A stretch of DNA of 64,000 nucleotides from Hydractinia symbiolongicarpus (GCF_029227915.1 NC_079876.1:29857828-29921827), one strand, 5' to 3'; counted from the stretch's first letter, positions 21,666 through 34,102 are shown. Numbers and translations are program-made. The notes: generated by a model from the sequence alone, not told the origin.

Positions 21666-22380
21666 AGACACAGTGAACAGCATCCTCGTCCCTAGGGTTT
21701 GTTGCCTATGCCAAAGCCGCTAGCGCTTACTTGACAGCTAATCGTCGAGTAAGCGTTAGTTCATTGGTCAGCTTTTTGTTCTGCATGGTGTTAGTAAGAA
21801 ATTGGCACAGAGCAAACAAGATGTCAAGTAAAAAGAAAGTGAATTAAAACTGTTTTACTTACTTTACAAAATTGTGTGTAAAAAAAGACAGTCAACTAAG
21901 AAAGCATGACAAATAACACTTACAACAAATAACACTTTTTCACTACGCCACACAGATATAGAAGTTTCTGAACTTTTTTCTTCTAATTGCTACACGAATT
22001 AATATTTACCCGCAGACAGACGTTATTTTAAACCATAATCACCAATCAATAACTACTTGGAAGGTTTTTTTGTCTCCTACCAGCGCTGCTCTTAGTAGCA
22101 GATTTGATAAAAAAAATTACACATTTCACCTTTTTCGTCCACTTATCATCCCCGTTGTAGACAAAAAAGTGAGTGCTTTGTAATCATTCGCAGCAGTATT
22201 TAAAACGGTGTTAAATCTTCTTTCTGTAACCTTTTTTTAAAAAAGAACTCCCAACACAAATCAGTCTACATCAGCTAAAGAAGTGAATCCGTTAAAAATG
22301 TAAATGAGGAGAGTGTCAATTTTTTCAATTCACGACAAAAATTTGTACGAGTAAGGTATGATGTTAGTGGTATCGGAAAT
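21666..22380. other. Intergenic, nothing recognised
   Basis: No feature is supported. Confidence 0.4.
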
Positions 22381-22381
22381 A

Positions 22382-22862
22382 CAGTAGAACCTCTATTGAC
22401 GGTCAACTCCATACATCGGTCACCTCCTGATAAGCGGCCAGAAAAGAAAATCCCTGCCAAATTCATGGTCAAACTCTTATAGAAAACCCTCCATACATCG
22501 GTCACCTCCAATCAACGGCCAAACGGCCACTTTCTATTGTCACATTGTCTTATTTCACCTCGATTAACAGTCAAAAATATCTTTATGCAAGCAAATGAAA
22601 GAAAAAATAAAAACTATTTTTTTTGAAATTTTGTACCGAGGTCAGTAGCATGTGAAAGGATCTTTTTCGTAACTTGCTCTAGCCACTTTACGCTTTCACA
22701 TGTCCCCTTGCTTTGATCATGAATCATTCTTTGAGCCCCTCTCCCGACCAGAAGTTTTGACAAAAAAAGTATATTATTTAAAACCTCCATACATCGGTCA
22801 CCTCTAATGCAACGGCCACTAAGCTGGGTCCCCCAAAGTGGCCGCTATTAGAGGTTCCACTG
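22382..22862. mobile_element. Tc1/mariner-type MITE (pogo/Tigger-like ends), 481 bp
   Basis: The left end CAGTAGAACCTCTATTGACG and the right end, read inward, CAGTGGAACCTCTAATAGCG form terminal inverted repeats. Each is flanked by TA (22,380-22,381 and 22,863-22,864). The interior holds three copies of CCATACATCGGTCACCTC (about 22,410, 22,490 and 22,790), so it grew by internal duplication. There is no transposase, so the element is nonautonomous. Confidence 0.85.
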
Positions 22863-22864
22863 TA

Positions 22865-24840
22865 GTGATAAATAGGGATTAGGAAGGAGAAAATTTTGAG
22901 ATTTTGGAGACAATCAACAAACAAAACGAAGCGAGTTGCCTAAACATCTGGGGTCCAGGGTGCGCTGTAAGCCCCCTTGTGTGGTCCGACGCATTTTAGA
23001 GTCCTAAAACACGTAAAAGTCTCTACCTTGGATTCAGAAAAGCTTTGTTTATTGGCAGAAAATACAAAATTATTACTTAGCAAAAAAGTGGGGGGCTGAA
23101 GCCCCCCTCCCCCCAACCCTCTTAGTGGCACCGTCCCTGTCATGGGATGTCACGTGAATTGATAGGCAACACACTCATTGGAGAAACTCTCACCTGGCTG
23201 CAAAGTACTATTACGCAACACTTGATGCCACAAAGATGATTCAGATCAGTTGGCGGTGGAACTAAAATAAAAGTATTTGCGGAAAAATAATTTATAATGG
23301 AAAAGAAAGGTATATTTATTGATATAAAAAAAGTAATTTTATTAAAAGCAAAGCATGATTTTAAAAACAAACCAAGGTGGTGTAGCATTGATTTGTTTTT
23401 CTAATTTTAATAAACACAACATAACCGGTGCTGACGAGTTGTGCCCTTCTTTTACGTTAATGTTCACTCCTTCCATCATTATCTTTCTTCTTTTCCTTTT
23501 GTTTCAGGGTGCAATAATATCTGCTACACGACCCTGTTGTAAATATAAACAAAAAATTATTTAAATAATTTCAAAATAAATTTGCGACTTTTGGTGAGAA
23601 ATTGTAGTTAGTCACTGTGCATTAAAGATGGAGCATAGGCATTTTTATTGCTGTCTTTAGCAATTTGGTAAGCCAAATCAGTCATCCCACTGTTGTTAGT
23701 GAGAGTCCTGTATTAAAAAATATGAAATAAAATACAAAATTGAGTAATAGAAAAGGCAGAAATAAATTATATTGCTTCTCTAAACTATGGAACACTTCGA
23801 GGAAAAGGTGGGTAAGAAGACGAGCCTGACATAAAAATAACATCACAGGTGCACTAACTGAGTCGGTCGGTGAATAATAACTTTGAAAATTCATAAAAAA
23901 TATGTTTGCAGCTATCAATGTGTGTCCGATAATTGTGACTAGCACGCCTCATTTCAATGAAGTTTTCGAGCACTATTTTAACTAGTTCTCAAGATTATAA
24001 CTGACATTTCAAAGCAAGCCCAACGATATTAAAATCTAAATTTCAGCTGAGGCTGGATGCACTTACTTTTGAACACTTTTTGCGGCCTTAACTGCTCTTA
24101 TTTTCGTTCTTCTGAAAATCTGAAAAAATAGAGGAAATAGATGGTCATACTTATATACAATTAACAAAATTTTTAGGATTGGACGAAATGGATGATGTTG
24201 AAGTTATTAAAAATCATAAACATACTATACTAAAAAAAGAAACACTGCTCAGAAATAATTGTTTCTTAGTAATTCTAGACTCGCGTTATTTTGTTCTTAT
24301 ATATTATATGAAGGATTTCAAGTACGTTCTTAATCTGCTCTTAATTTTCGGCATAATCTCAACTTCAAGGTTCTTAAAACTACGTTCTTATAAAACAGTT
24401 ATATTCAGGCTCAGATAGGTATGTTTTTCTTATCTTATGTGTATTTTAATTAAAGAGTATTTTCTTTTTTCCTATACACAATAAGCCTTAATTAACCCCA
24501 ATATACTGTGCGATGTTCCCCGATTCCGAAGATGTTTGGAAACAAAGTTTCTTTCTTCGGATTCTGCACTGTAATCAGTGCGTAATTTACGCACATGCGC
24601 TGTTTGAAGCGCGTCTAATATATTCAACAAGTTGTTGTCGTTAGTACTTAACATTTTTTTTTCCTTTTTTATATACTATGTCAACCTCGACGAAACAAAA
24701 CGCCACCTGATCAATCCAAAGCAAGAGACATCTCCCAAAACAAATCTTGGAGGTACAGGATGACGCAACAATTAACGATAGCTCAATATTGTCCTGTCTA
24801 AACATTGTTAAATAGGAAATTATGTTAGTAATGGTTTACG
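22865..24840. other. Intergenic with repeat scraps
   Basis: Near 22,955 GGGTGCGCTGTAAGCCCCC is shared, in inverted orientation, with the end of the hAT element near 52,848. A small exon-like window on minus (about 23,250-23,185, flanked by TTTTAG and GTGAGA) was seen but cannot be tied to a gene. Nothing else is recognised. Confidence 0.4.
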
Positions 24841-24913
24841 TCGTCATTGAGTAGCAACCTCAAAGGTTTTCCAACCGAAAAAAGCATAAGAACCTATAGT
24901 TCGGCTATTTTAG

Positions 24914-25343
24914 AGTACAGTTGTTTTTATACTGGAGTAGGAATCGAGAACAGTAAAAGTAATCGTCTTAGAGCAATGATCTCAAGTCGACATTCATTAC
25001 TTGTATTAATCGTGCTTGTACATTATTCACGACGGATTTCAACGATTTCAACCAGCGCGAAATAACAATGTTCACCAAAAACGTAGTTGTTTTTTGTGTT
25101 TGTCAGGAGGAAGATGTAAAAAAATCTAAACTAAAAAAACATGTATTTTGTACTTTTTTGTACGTAAACGAAAGAGATTTTCAAACAATAGACCGGAACG
25201 CAACAAAAAAAGGAAAACAATGCATCATAAAAGAAAGAAAGCGGCATTTACCGCAGAAAGTGAAAAAAGATAATAATTGGGGAGAGGATTCGAGAACTAG
25301 AATTGCAAAACACTGTTTTAAAAAGAAATGTGCCAAAAGTTAA
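24914..25343 (+). CDS. Possible highly divergent FGF-like gene, last two exons
   Basis: Two exon-like segments were inferred: 24,914-25,002 (preceded by TTTTAG, followed by GTATTA) and 25,107-25,343 (preceded by the pyrimidine-rich TTTTGTGTTTGTCAG). Their phases, 1 in and 0 out then 0 in, are the same as in the intact FGF gene at 32.6 kb, and the last exons have similar length (237 versus 228 nt). The first segment contains TGVGIENSKSNRLRAM, recalling the G-V-x-I...YLAM core of FGFs. The second contains CTFLYVNERDFQTIDRN, recalling C-x-F-x-E...YNTY, and ends very basic with a cysteine-rich tail. The first exon with a signal peptide was not found. Similarity is weak and could be chance. The donor GTATTA is poor. 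The tandem duplication boundary at 25,060 falls inside this intron. Confidence 0.3.
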
Positions 25344-27906
25344 TGCCATTGCTAGCATTGTACTGTTCATCGAGATCAAATATATACCGCAGTCGAGATA
25401 AAGGCATATTCAATTTTCGAAATGTGACGTGCATATAAACGAAATTATAGGTGCAGGCGTTTTCAGGAATCTTTAAAAAAGACACGTTAAAAGCAACAAA
25501 CAAGTTATTGCAATCAAATGTTTATCTAACAATGCACAAACAAATGATGCGTACGGAATGCAAGAAGGATATGTAATTTATCCAGACAGTACATACACCC
25601 TGTTGCAGTCATTTACATGAAATTATAATTGGATTGTGCTCCGCTGTGCACCAAATGCACGTGGTCTGTTACGCAACGACTTACATCCAGAGAATGTCCT
25701 AGTCTGTGATTCAATCAAGCTAAAATAAATTAAAATGGGAAAGGCTACACTAGTCAGTAATCCAGGGTCTTCACAACAACTTAAATTTAATAACAAGCAT
25801 CTATTCCTTTCACATGCGTTAAGGAATGTTAAAGGTTCTTACTAGTTGGTACTTAGTTGCCCTAGTAAAATTGTTCAAGCTTGTCGTCTCTGGGCGGAAA
25901 GAGCTGGCAAACAGACAAAACGCCTCGATTGTTCGTGTCTAAACAGCTGGTGCAGGAGGCATAAATTGGTTCAAAAAGAGAAAATAAGAAAATAGGTATG
26001 TTGGGCTGGGCTCAAAATACGCTACGGGTATTAGCGAGTGTAAAATAGCTGGTATTCAGATTTTTTTTCTGTCAAAACAAACAAACTCTTGGTTTAGGAA
26101 GCTCAACGAAATTATTATGTATAAAATCGTTCGTGCGTCTTGCTACTTGCGGTACCATTTTGATTGATAGATAGACGTGTCCTGGTATTATATTGTAGCA
26201 TACGGTAAAGGTTTACAAATCAGAATTCACGTATACGTAAAACTTTGTGTTTTACAAAAATATACGTAACCGTTTACGTTTGTAAAAAAATATACGAACA
26301 GACTTTTTGTATATTTTTTGTATATTTCTGAATATTCAAGTATAATGAGACATTTTGCGTAGTGCACTTACCTGTGACACTTTAATGACTTACAATACTT
26401 ATTGCAAGCCTTCAAATGTATGTGCTTAGTCTCTTAAAGACCCTTCTTTGGTTCAAATTTGTACTACTGTTCTTTGTGGTTAAGGAAAAGGAATACTCGA
26501 AATGTCTATCATGTGATATAAACGACAGGTTCAATCGCTGCTGAAAACAGGAATAGTCATAAAGATTATACTTAGTTTTTGCATAAATGCTACAGAATGA
26601 TGTACATGAAACGATACAAAACATTGCCAAAAGAGCTAAAAAGAATTCTCTACTCAGAAATTATTATTATCATTACTATTATTCCGAATATTTTACAGGA
26701 TAGTCACTTCAGTTTTGGAAGCACTGTTATCAATGTAGGTCTTGTGTTCTGAATGTATACATTAAGTATACCCCGGCAATACCAACCCAATCTCCGTCAC
26801 ATGGTATGGGTTGACCCGTAGATGTGGTAAAGGCACTTGCTAAACATGCCCGCGCTGTGGACAGAACCACCGAAAAGTATCAAATTGCATCATTACATTG
26901 AACTCTTGCTAAAGCTGTTTGTATGAGTAATTTCGGATTACTGCGAAAGTTCTCTTTACATTCCATGCTTTACCTTGCATCGAATAATAATGTAATACCT
27001 TCTTTCATTTCACCATAACGCAATTGCGTCAGTTAAACATTTACCGTTAGTAAAAACACAGAGGCGTCCCCCAAAGCCTTGAAGAACTTGTCATCAGTAC
27101 AAATCCATATCTTTTTAAGAAAGAGTAGAAATGTGTTTACATATTTGACCTGTTCAAATATCGCTGTCGCCTTACCTACATCGCGATCTGTTAAAGTGTG
27201 TAACTTTGAATTGGCAAATACACATTGGCACTGTTCTAGTACTAAGCGAGGTTTCAAGACACATTGGCACTGTTCTAGTACTAAGCGAGGTTTCAAGACA
27301 CATTGGCACTGTTCTAGTACTAAGCGAGGTTTCAAGACACATTGGCACTGTTCTAGTACTAAGCGAGGTTTCAAGACACATTGGCACTGTTCTAGTACTA
27401 AGCGAAGTTTCAAGACACAGTGGCACTGTTCTAATACTAAGCGAGGTTTCAAGACACATTGGCACTGTTCTAGTACTAAGCGAAGTTTTCAAGACACATT
27501 GGCACTGTTCTAGTACTAAGCGAAGTTTCAAGACACATTGACACTGTTCTAGTATTAAGCGGGCACTGTTCTAGTACTAAGCGAGGTTTCAAGACACATT
27601 GGCACTGTTCTAGTACTAAGCGAGGTTTCAAGACACATTGGCACTGTTCTAATACTAAGCGAGGTTTCAAGACACATTGACACTGTTCTAGTACTAAGCA
27701 AGGTTTCAAGACACATTGGCACTGTTCTAATACTAAGCGAGGTTTCAAGACACATTGACACTGTTCTAGTACTAAGCGAGGTTTCAAGACACATTGGCAC
27801 TGTCCTAATACTAAGCGAGGTTTCAAGACACATTGACACTGTTCTAGTACTAAGCGTTTTCTACCTAATTAGCTGAATAGAAACTTCGCTGCTGCATCTC
27901 ATTTTT
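25060..27906 (+). repeat. Tandem segmental duplication, copy 1 (2,847 bp)
   Basis: This segment is followed directly by a second copy (27,907-30,753) with a constant offset of 2,847. Every reading frame and the minisatellite correspond exactly, and no difference was found in the stretches compared. The left edge is at AAATAACAATG and the right edge follows CTCATTTTT. It contains the putative last FGF-like exon, about 1.9 kb of unassigned DNA and a 39-bp minisatellite. Confidence 0.95.
27217..27858 (+). repeat. 39-bp minisatellite, about 16 copies (duplication copy 1)
   Basis: The unit contains GGCACTGTTCTAGTACTAAG followed by CGAGGTTTCAAGACACATT. The period is 39 bp (for example 27,221 to 27,260), with G/A and other variants and one shortened unit near 27,560. 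As 39 is divisible by three, 13-residue repeat peptides appear in several frames on both strands. They shift frame at the irregular units and are not regarded as proteins. Confidence 0.95.
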
Positions 27907-27953
27907 AAATAACAATGTTCACCAAAAACGTAGTTGTTTTTTGTGTTTGTCAG

Positions 27954-28190
27954 GAGGAAGATGTAAAAAAATCTAAACTAAAAAAACATGTATTTTGTAC
28001 TTTTTTGTACGTAAACGAAAGAGATTTTCAAACAATAGACCGGAACGCAACAAAAAAAGGAAAACAATGCATCATAAAAGAAAGAAAGCGGCATTTACCG
28101 CAGAAAGTGAAAAAAGATAATAATTGGGGAGAGGATTCGAGAACTAGAATTGCAAAACACTGTTTTAAAAAGAAATGTGCCAAAAGTTAA
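27954..28190 (+). pseudogene. Duplicated putative FGF-like last exon without its upstream exon
   Basis: Identical to 25,107-25,343 with the same acceptor. The duplication started inside the preceding intron, so the 24,914-25,002 exon is not repeated here. It could act only as an alternative last exon for the upstream gene or be inert. It depends on the weak FGF-like call for copy 1. Confidence 0.3.
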
Positions 28191-30063
28191 TGCCATTGCT
28201 AGCATTGTACTGTTCATCGAGATCAAATATATACCGCAGTCGAGATAAAGGCATATTCAATTTTCGAAATGTGACGTGCATATAAACGAAATTATAGGTG
28301 CAGGCGTTTTCAGGAATCTTTAAAAAAGACACGTTAAAAGCAACAAACAAGTTATTGCAATCAAATGTTTATCTAACAATGCACAAACAAATGATGCGTA
28401 CGGAATGCAAGAAGGATATGTAATTTATCCAGACAGTACATACACCCTGTTGCAGTCATTTACATGAAATTATAATTGGATTGTGCTCCGCTGTGCACCA
28501 AATGCACGTGGTCTGTTACGCAACGACTTACATCCAGAGAATGTCCTAGTCTGTGATTCAATCAAGCTAAAATAAATTAAAATGGGAAAGGCTACACTAG
28601 TCAGTAATCCAGGGTCTTCACAACAACTTAAATTTAATAACAAGCATCTATTCCTTTCACATGCGTTAAGGAATGTTAAAGGTTCTTACTAGTTGGTACT
28701 TAGTTGCCCTAGTAAAATTGTTCAAGCTTGTCGTCTCTGGGCGGAAAGAGCTGGCAAACAGACAAAACGCCTCGATTGTTCGTGTCTAAACAGCTGGTGC
28801 AGGAGGCATAAATTGGTTCAAAAAGAGAAAATAAGAAAATAGGTATGTTGGGCTGGGCTCAAAATACGCTACGGGTATTAGCGAGTGTAAAATAGCTGGT
28901 ATTCAGATTTTTTTTCTGTCAAAACAAACAAACTCTTGGTTTAGGAAGCTCAACGAAATTATTATGTATAAAATCGTTCGTGCGTCTTGCTACTTGCGGT
29001 ACCATTTTGATTGATAGATAGACGTGTCCTGGTATTATATTGTAGCATACGGTAAAGGTTTACAAATCAGAATTCACGTATACGTAAAACTTTGTGTTTT
29101 ACAAAAATATACGTAACCGTTTACGTTTGTAAAAAAATATACGAACAGACTTTTTGTATATTTTTTGTATATTTCTGAATATTCAAGTATAATGAGACAT
29201 TTTGCGTAGTGCACTTACCTGTGACACTTTAATGACTTACAATACTTATTGCAAGCCTTCAAATGTATGTGCTTAGTCTCTTAAAGACCCTTCTTTGGTT
29301 CAAATTTGTACTACTGTTCTTTGTGGTTAAGGAAAAGGAATACTCGAAATGTCTATCATGTGATATAAACGACAGGTTCAATCGCTGCTGAAAACAGGAA
29401 TAGTCATAAAGATTATACTTAGTTTTTGCATAAATGCTACAGAATGATGTACATGAAACGATACAAAACATTGCCAAAAGAGCTAAAAAGAATTCTCTAC
29501 TCAGAAATTATTATTATCATTACTATTATTCCGAATATTTTACAGGATAGTCACTTCAGTTTTGGAAGCACTGTTATCAATGTAGGTCTTGTGTTCTGAA
29601 TGTATACATTAAGTATACCCCGGCAATACCAACCCAATCTCCGTCACATGGTATGGGTTGACCCGTAGATGTGGTAAAGGCACTTGCTAAACATGCCCGC
29701 GCTGTGGACAGAACCACCGAAAAGTATCAAATTGCATCATTACATTGAACTCTTGCTAAAGCTGTTTGTATGAGTAATTTCGGATTACTGCGAAAGTTCT
29801 CTTTACATTCCATGCTTTACCTTGCATCGAATAATAATGTAATACCTTCTTTCATTTCACCATAACGCAATTGCGTCAGTTAAACATTTACCGTTAGTAA
29901 AAACACAGAGGCGTCCCCCAAAGCCTTGAAGAACTTGTCATCAGTACAAATCCATATCTTTTTAAGAAAGAGTAGAAATGTGTTTACATATTTGACCTGT
30001 TCAAATATCGCTGTCGCCTTACCTACATCGCGATCTGTTAAAGTGTGTAACTTTGAATTGGCA

Positions 30064-30705
30064 AATACACATTGGCACTGTTCTAGTACTAAGCGAGGTT
30101 TCAAGACACATTGGCACTGTTCTAGTACTAAGCGAGGTTTCAAGACACATTGGCACTGTTCTAGTACTAAGCGAGGTTTCAAGACACATTGGCACTGTTC
30201 TAGTACTAAGCGAGGTTTCAAGACACATTGGCACTGTTCTAGTACTAAGCGAAGTTTCAAGACACAGTGGCACTGTTCTAATACTAAGCGAGGTTTCAAG
30301 ACACATTGGCACTGTTCTAGTACTAAGCGAAGTTTTCAAGACACATTGGCACTGTTCTAGTACTAAGCGAAGTTTCAAGACACATTGACACTGTTCTAGT
30401 ATTAAGCGGGCACTGTTCTAGTACTAAGCGAGGTTTCAAGACACATTGGCACTGTTCTAGTACTAAGCGAGGTTTCAAGACACATTGGCACTGTTCTAAT
30501 ACTAAGCGAGGTTTCAAGACACATTGACACTGTTCTAGTACTAAGCAAGGTTTCAAGACACATTGGCACTGTTCTAATACTAAGCGAGGTTTCAAGACAC
30601 ATTGACACTGTTCTAGTACTAAGCGAGGTTTCAAGACACATTGGCACTGTCCTAATACTAAGCGAGGTTTCAAGACACATTGACACTGTTCTAGTACTAA
30701 GCGTT
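30064..30705 (+). repeat. 39-bp minisatellite (duplication copy 2)
   Basis: Same array as 27,217-27,858 with the same unit order and variants. Confidence 0.95.
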
Positions 30706-30753
30706 TTCTACCTAATTAGCTGAATAGAAACTTCGCTGCTGCATCTCATTTTT

Positions 30754-32536
30754 GACTTGTAAAAAGTGCAAAGCTGGATTTCGTAGCTATGCGGAATCAA
30801 ACACATGAGCGACGTGGATTTATTTATTATTATTTCATCTTAATTTTTCATTTTCGCATGATTAATATATTGAATAACTTTATTATGCAGCAAATTTGCA
30901 TAGTTTCGTTTAACCTGCAAATAATGCGTGAAAAATGCTAGTAATTCCGATAGTTTTCATACCTCACTTAAAGATTCGCGTGACTTAGCTTTAGAAACCT
31001 TTTCTTCAATTACTTATAAAAATCATACAGAAAATAAAAAACGTGATAAAAGTCACGTGATTAACTTTAGCCAATACGGTAATGACATAAAAACATGCTG
31101 AACACAACTCAAATGTTACGCAACTTTCCACATCCTACCCGACTCAACTATTTTATTCAAACTTCTGTCTAATTCTCCACAGGCACCTTTCTTTAACAGC
31201 AGCCCTTTTGATACTTCTCCTGGTTCCTATATGCTTATCGGCACGCAATTTCATTCCCACCATCTTGATGTTTGACGGATTGTTGTTCGTCCTGTCGTTC
31301 GGCAGATTTTCCTAATGGTCGATGATTACGAATAGAATTAATTTTTGAATGGGCCTAGAAATTATTATTTTTCTTCCTGATTTTGATCGCAATTCAGTTT
31401 CCCACCTCTGATGTGACCGTCTTTACCTTTGATTGCCCACCTTTCATTGACTCGTGGGAAAGAGAATGCGATTTTTTATGCATACCATGTCCCACACAAC
31501 TAACATCCTATCTGTGATTGACTTATTTTTACGAGAAAAATCGATTTGTCGCCACTCACACGCCACACACACGCCACTCACACGCCACTCACACGCCACA
31601 CACAGTAGCAAATATGAAATGGTTTAGTTTTAGTGGTTCCTCTAAATCGTTTTTATTGATGTACGTTAACGGGCGACAATTATGATGATTATTCTTGGTA
31701 TTCAACAACGTGATGTGAATCTATAAAAAGTTCTAATGAATGACGACATCGACAAAGTTGTGACCAACCTTAAATGAGTTTTGCGACTAGTAGCACATGT
31801 TAGCAGAAGAATATTTGTTTTCAGACTGTCCAATCGTCTGTAATACAAAATGGCCGTGAGAAGTCTAACCCTGTTGATTTAAACGCTTTTGAATAACTGT
31901 CAATTCTAAAATCTGGAGTCGGTAGAGGTGTATAAATACAAATAAATTGTATCCTTGGTGTCGGATACACATAATTACGCAACTTTCCACACCCCATGGC
32001 ATCTGTCTCTGCGACACACAGAAGCAGCTTTACAACTAAATCATTCGCGCCACTGTGTACAATAACAATGTGTCATAATGATTTTGCTTCTTTCTTCCAT
32101 AAAACCTGAGTGAAACGAGAATCGTCCTCAACAGATATCAAAGAAAGAAATGAACCGTGTAGCATTTTCTATACAAATTACATAACAGAAGCTTTCGTGT
32201 GTCACAGAAAATTATGTAAGCATAAACACCGAAACTAACCGATTCACATTACGCATGGTCCTTGCTGGTGAAAAATTATATTTAGTAGCTACCTACTAAG
32301 TTAATCATAACATTCTTGATATTATTCAAAAAGAAGAAGCACTCTCAATAGGGTAGGTACTAACTTACTTATCTCTTGTATTAATAACTTCTTAACTCTT
32401 CATTTTAGTTGAGATAGATACACTTTCAGATGTAACGAAGATGTTTTTGTTGTTTCTTTTATCATCCGCATAACTTTTATGTTGTCTTTTAACTTGTTTA
32501 AATTATATTATATTGAATATTTTTTTGCTTTTTTAG
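30754..32536. other. Intergenic, upstream of the FGF gene
   Basis: Contains a short CACACGCCACTCACACGCC simple repeat at about 31,556-31,612. No gene is recognised. It would hold the promoter and any 5' untranslated exon of the FGF gene, but no element can be named. Confidence 0.4.
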
Positions 32537-33988
32537 GGATTAAAGAAACAATAAGAAAAAGTTGAACCCGTCATGTATTATTTCAAACTGCTTGTTTTTA
32601 CTCTAACGTTGTTGTCTTTCGCACATTTACGATGTTGTTTTGAAGCCAAGCCGCAAAGTAAGAGTAACCAGCGTAATTACTTGCTATACAACAAACATGG
32701 ACATTATTTGGCAATACATTCTGACGGAAGTGTTGATGCTACTTTAAACACAAGTTCTATAGACGGTAAGTCGTTCGTGTGTTTTGTTAAATGCGGTTTG
32801 TCAAACTTTACGAAAGTATGTTATGTTCTGCATCTTTGACAAGGAGCAACTTTGACTCAAAGAGGGATAAAATTGGACGCCAAAATGCAAACGTGAGCAA
32901 CATTGAGTCTCCGCAAAGAATTTATGTATACACACCATCCGGATAAACTATCTGACGCGTGCGTCGTGTAGTGGGTTCGTCTGCGGCTCCCAGTTCTGGG
33001 ACCGCGGATCGAATCCCGCTCACTGCCTGGCAGTATGTTAGTGATAATCAAAGTAGTTCTTCTACAATATAACAAAATGATATTTCCAAATTCTTGCGCT
33101 AAAAATGCATATAGGTAGCTCTCTTTAAACCAATTTTTGAAGTTTGTAGAGGACAACAACGTCATCTTTCTGTTTACGCTAAGAAATAGTAGAAAATTTG
33201 GAATCCAATTAAATGGGCAATTTAACAACTCCAAGCTAAAAATGTCCTGAACATCGCCTCCGCGACGAAAGAGTAAACCATTATAACACACTCTTTTGCA
33301 TGGATAGCATATTAATTTTTTCAGGTTTTATCTATCATTATTTTTCACGATTAATAACTCTATTTATATTGCTTATTTATTTTTCACTAGTTGTTGTTCA
33401 ACTGCAATCCTTTGGTGTAAAATTCAAGAGAATAAGAAAACCAGGTTCATTTTATTTGGCAATGAATGACGAGGGAGAAGTTGTGACACGGGTGAGTGCA
33501 TATAGATGTATTTAAATAAGTTGCGGAAATTAACAAAAGTTTTTCTCCAGTTCAACTGGTAGCTAAAAATGACGACAGCAGACCTTCCTTGCATTTTTTA
33601 TAAAAGAAAGTAACTAAACAAAAAAGAATCTCAGAATAAAAAAATAAATAATTCGCAAAATTTGCAGAAATTATTTCCAAACAACCGCAGCTTTAGCGAT
33701 TTGCTGTTATTCTCACATTTAAAATTTTAATCACACAATTGTCGTTATTCTTCCTTCCAGAAAAATCCAGGACCTGACACAATGTTCATAGAGCACCTCG
33801 ACGATCAGTCATGGGTTTGGTACGAAAGTTACACTAACGGTTATATCTTAGCTCTCACAGAAGATTACACAACGAGGGATAAATTAAAAGCAAAAAATCA
33901 CACAAGACCAAAAGAACACAAAACGGATACACAGTTTTTGCAACTAGATGTGCCATGGAAGTTGAGAAAGCAGTTGAAAAAGAACTAA
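32537..33988 (+). CDS. FGF-family secreted ligand, three coding exons
   Basis: Coding exons 32,573-32,765, 33,391-33,491 and 33,761-33,988 join in phases 1 and 0 with good splice sites (GACG|GTAAGT, CACTAG|TTG, ACACGG|GTGAGT, TTCCAG|AAA), giving 173 residues. Residues 1-22 are a classic signal peptide. A beta-trefoil FGF core follows: NYLLYNKHGHYLAIHSDGSV, then LQSFGVKFKRIRKPGSFYLA followed by MN, then MFIEHLDD and WVWYESYTNGYILAL, with FLQLDV near the end. These match the Y-L-x-I-x-P-D-G, G-x-Y-L-A-M-N and C-x-F-x-E...YNTY blocks, although the usual Cys is replaced by Met. The three-exon layout is ancestral for FGFs. A splice acceptor (TTTTTTAG at 32,529-32,536) precedes the ATG, so a 5' untranslated exon or trans-spliced leader is expected. 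It should signal through FGF receptors; the subfamily was not assigned. Confidence 0.9.
32945..33035 (+). repeat. tRNA-derived SINE head in FGF intron 1
   Basis: GTGCGTCGTGTAGTGGGTTC acts as an A-box region, TCCCAG-TTC-TGGGA forms an anticodon-arm-like hairpin, and GCGGATCGAATCCCGC is a good B box and T-arm. Aminoacyl-stem pairing is not convincing, so it is a SINE head or tRNA pseudogene rather than a functional tRNA. It is absent from the paralogous intron at 35.3 kb. Confidence 0.55.
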
Positions 33989-34102
33989 TTTTTTATATAA
34001 ATGAGTATATATATATTTACTTATTTAAGTTGATTCTCATGCTTAGCTTGTTTAAGAAGAAATGTTGACGTTATTTTCATTTTTACTTTTTTTAAATTGA
34101 CA

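Larger units (their letters stand above)
27907..30753 (+). repeat. Tandem segmental duplication, copy 2 (2,847 bp)
   Basis: Second, apparently identical copy of 25,060-27,906. Its right flank (GACTTGTAAAAAGTGCAAAG) matches a diverged sequence at about 34,196, so this side is the older, native junction. The duplicated last exon (27,954-28,190) has here no upstream partner exon. Confidence 0.95.

Noticed and set aside
23185-23250. Short exon-like window on minus between TTTTAG and GTGAGA
   Set aside because: About 65 bp without partner exons or a recognisable protein motif.
27033-27210. Protein-like minus-strand peptide next to the minisatellite (LTDRDVGKATAIFEQVKYVN...)
   Set aside because: Plausible composition, but no family match, no start, and it is open only by continuing into the repeat.
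27033-27839. Open frames with 13-residue repeats on both strands over the 39-bp array (and again at 29,880-30,686)
   Set aside because: The unit length is divisible by three, so several frames stay open at once. Irregular units break the frame, and there is no start context, splice site or composition bias typical of a protein.
27217-27858. Regular repeats considered as a CRISPR-like array
   Set aside because: There are no unique spacers; units are contiguous. The locus is in an animal genome with spliced genes.
32945-33035. Functional tRNA gene
   Set aside because: Internal promoter boxes are present, but the acceptor stem does not pair convincingly and there is no terminator context; a SINE head is more likely.
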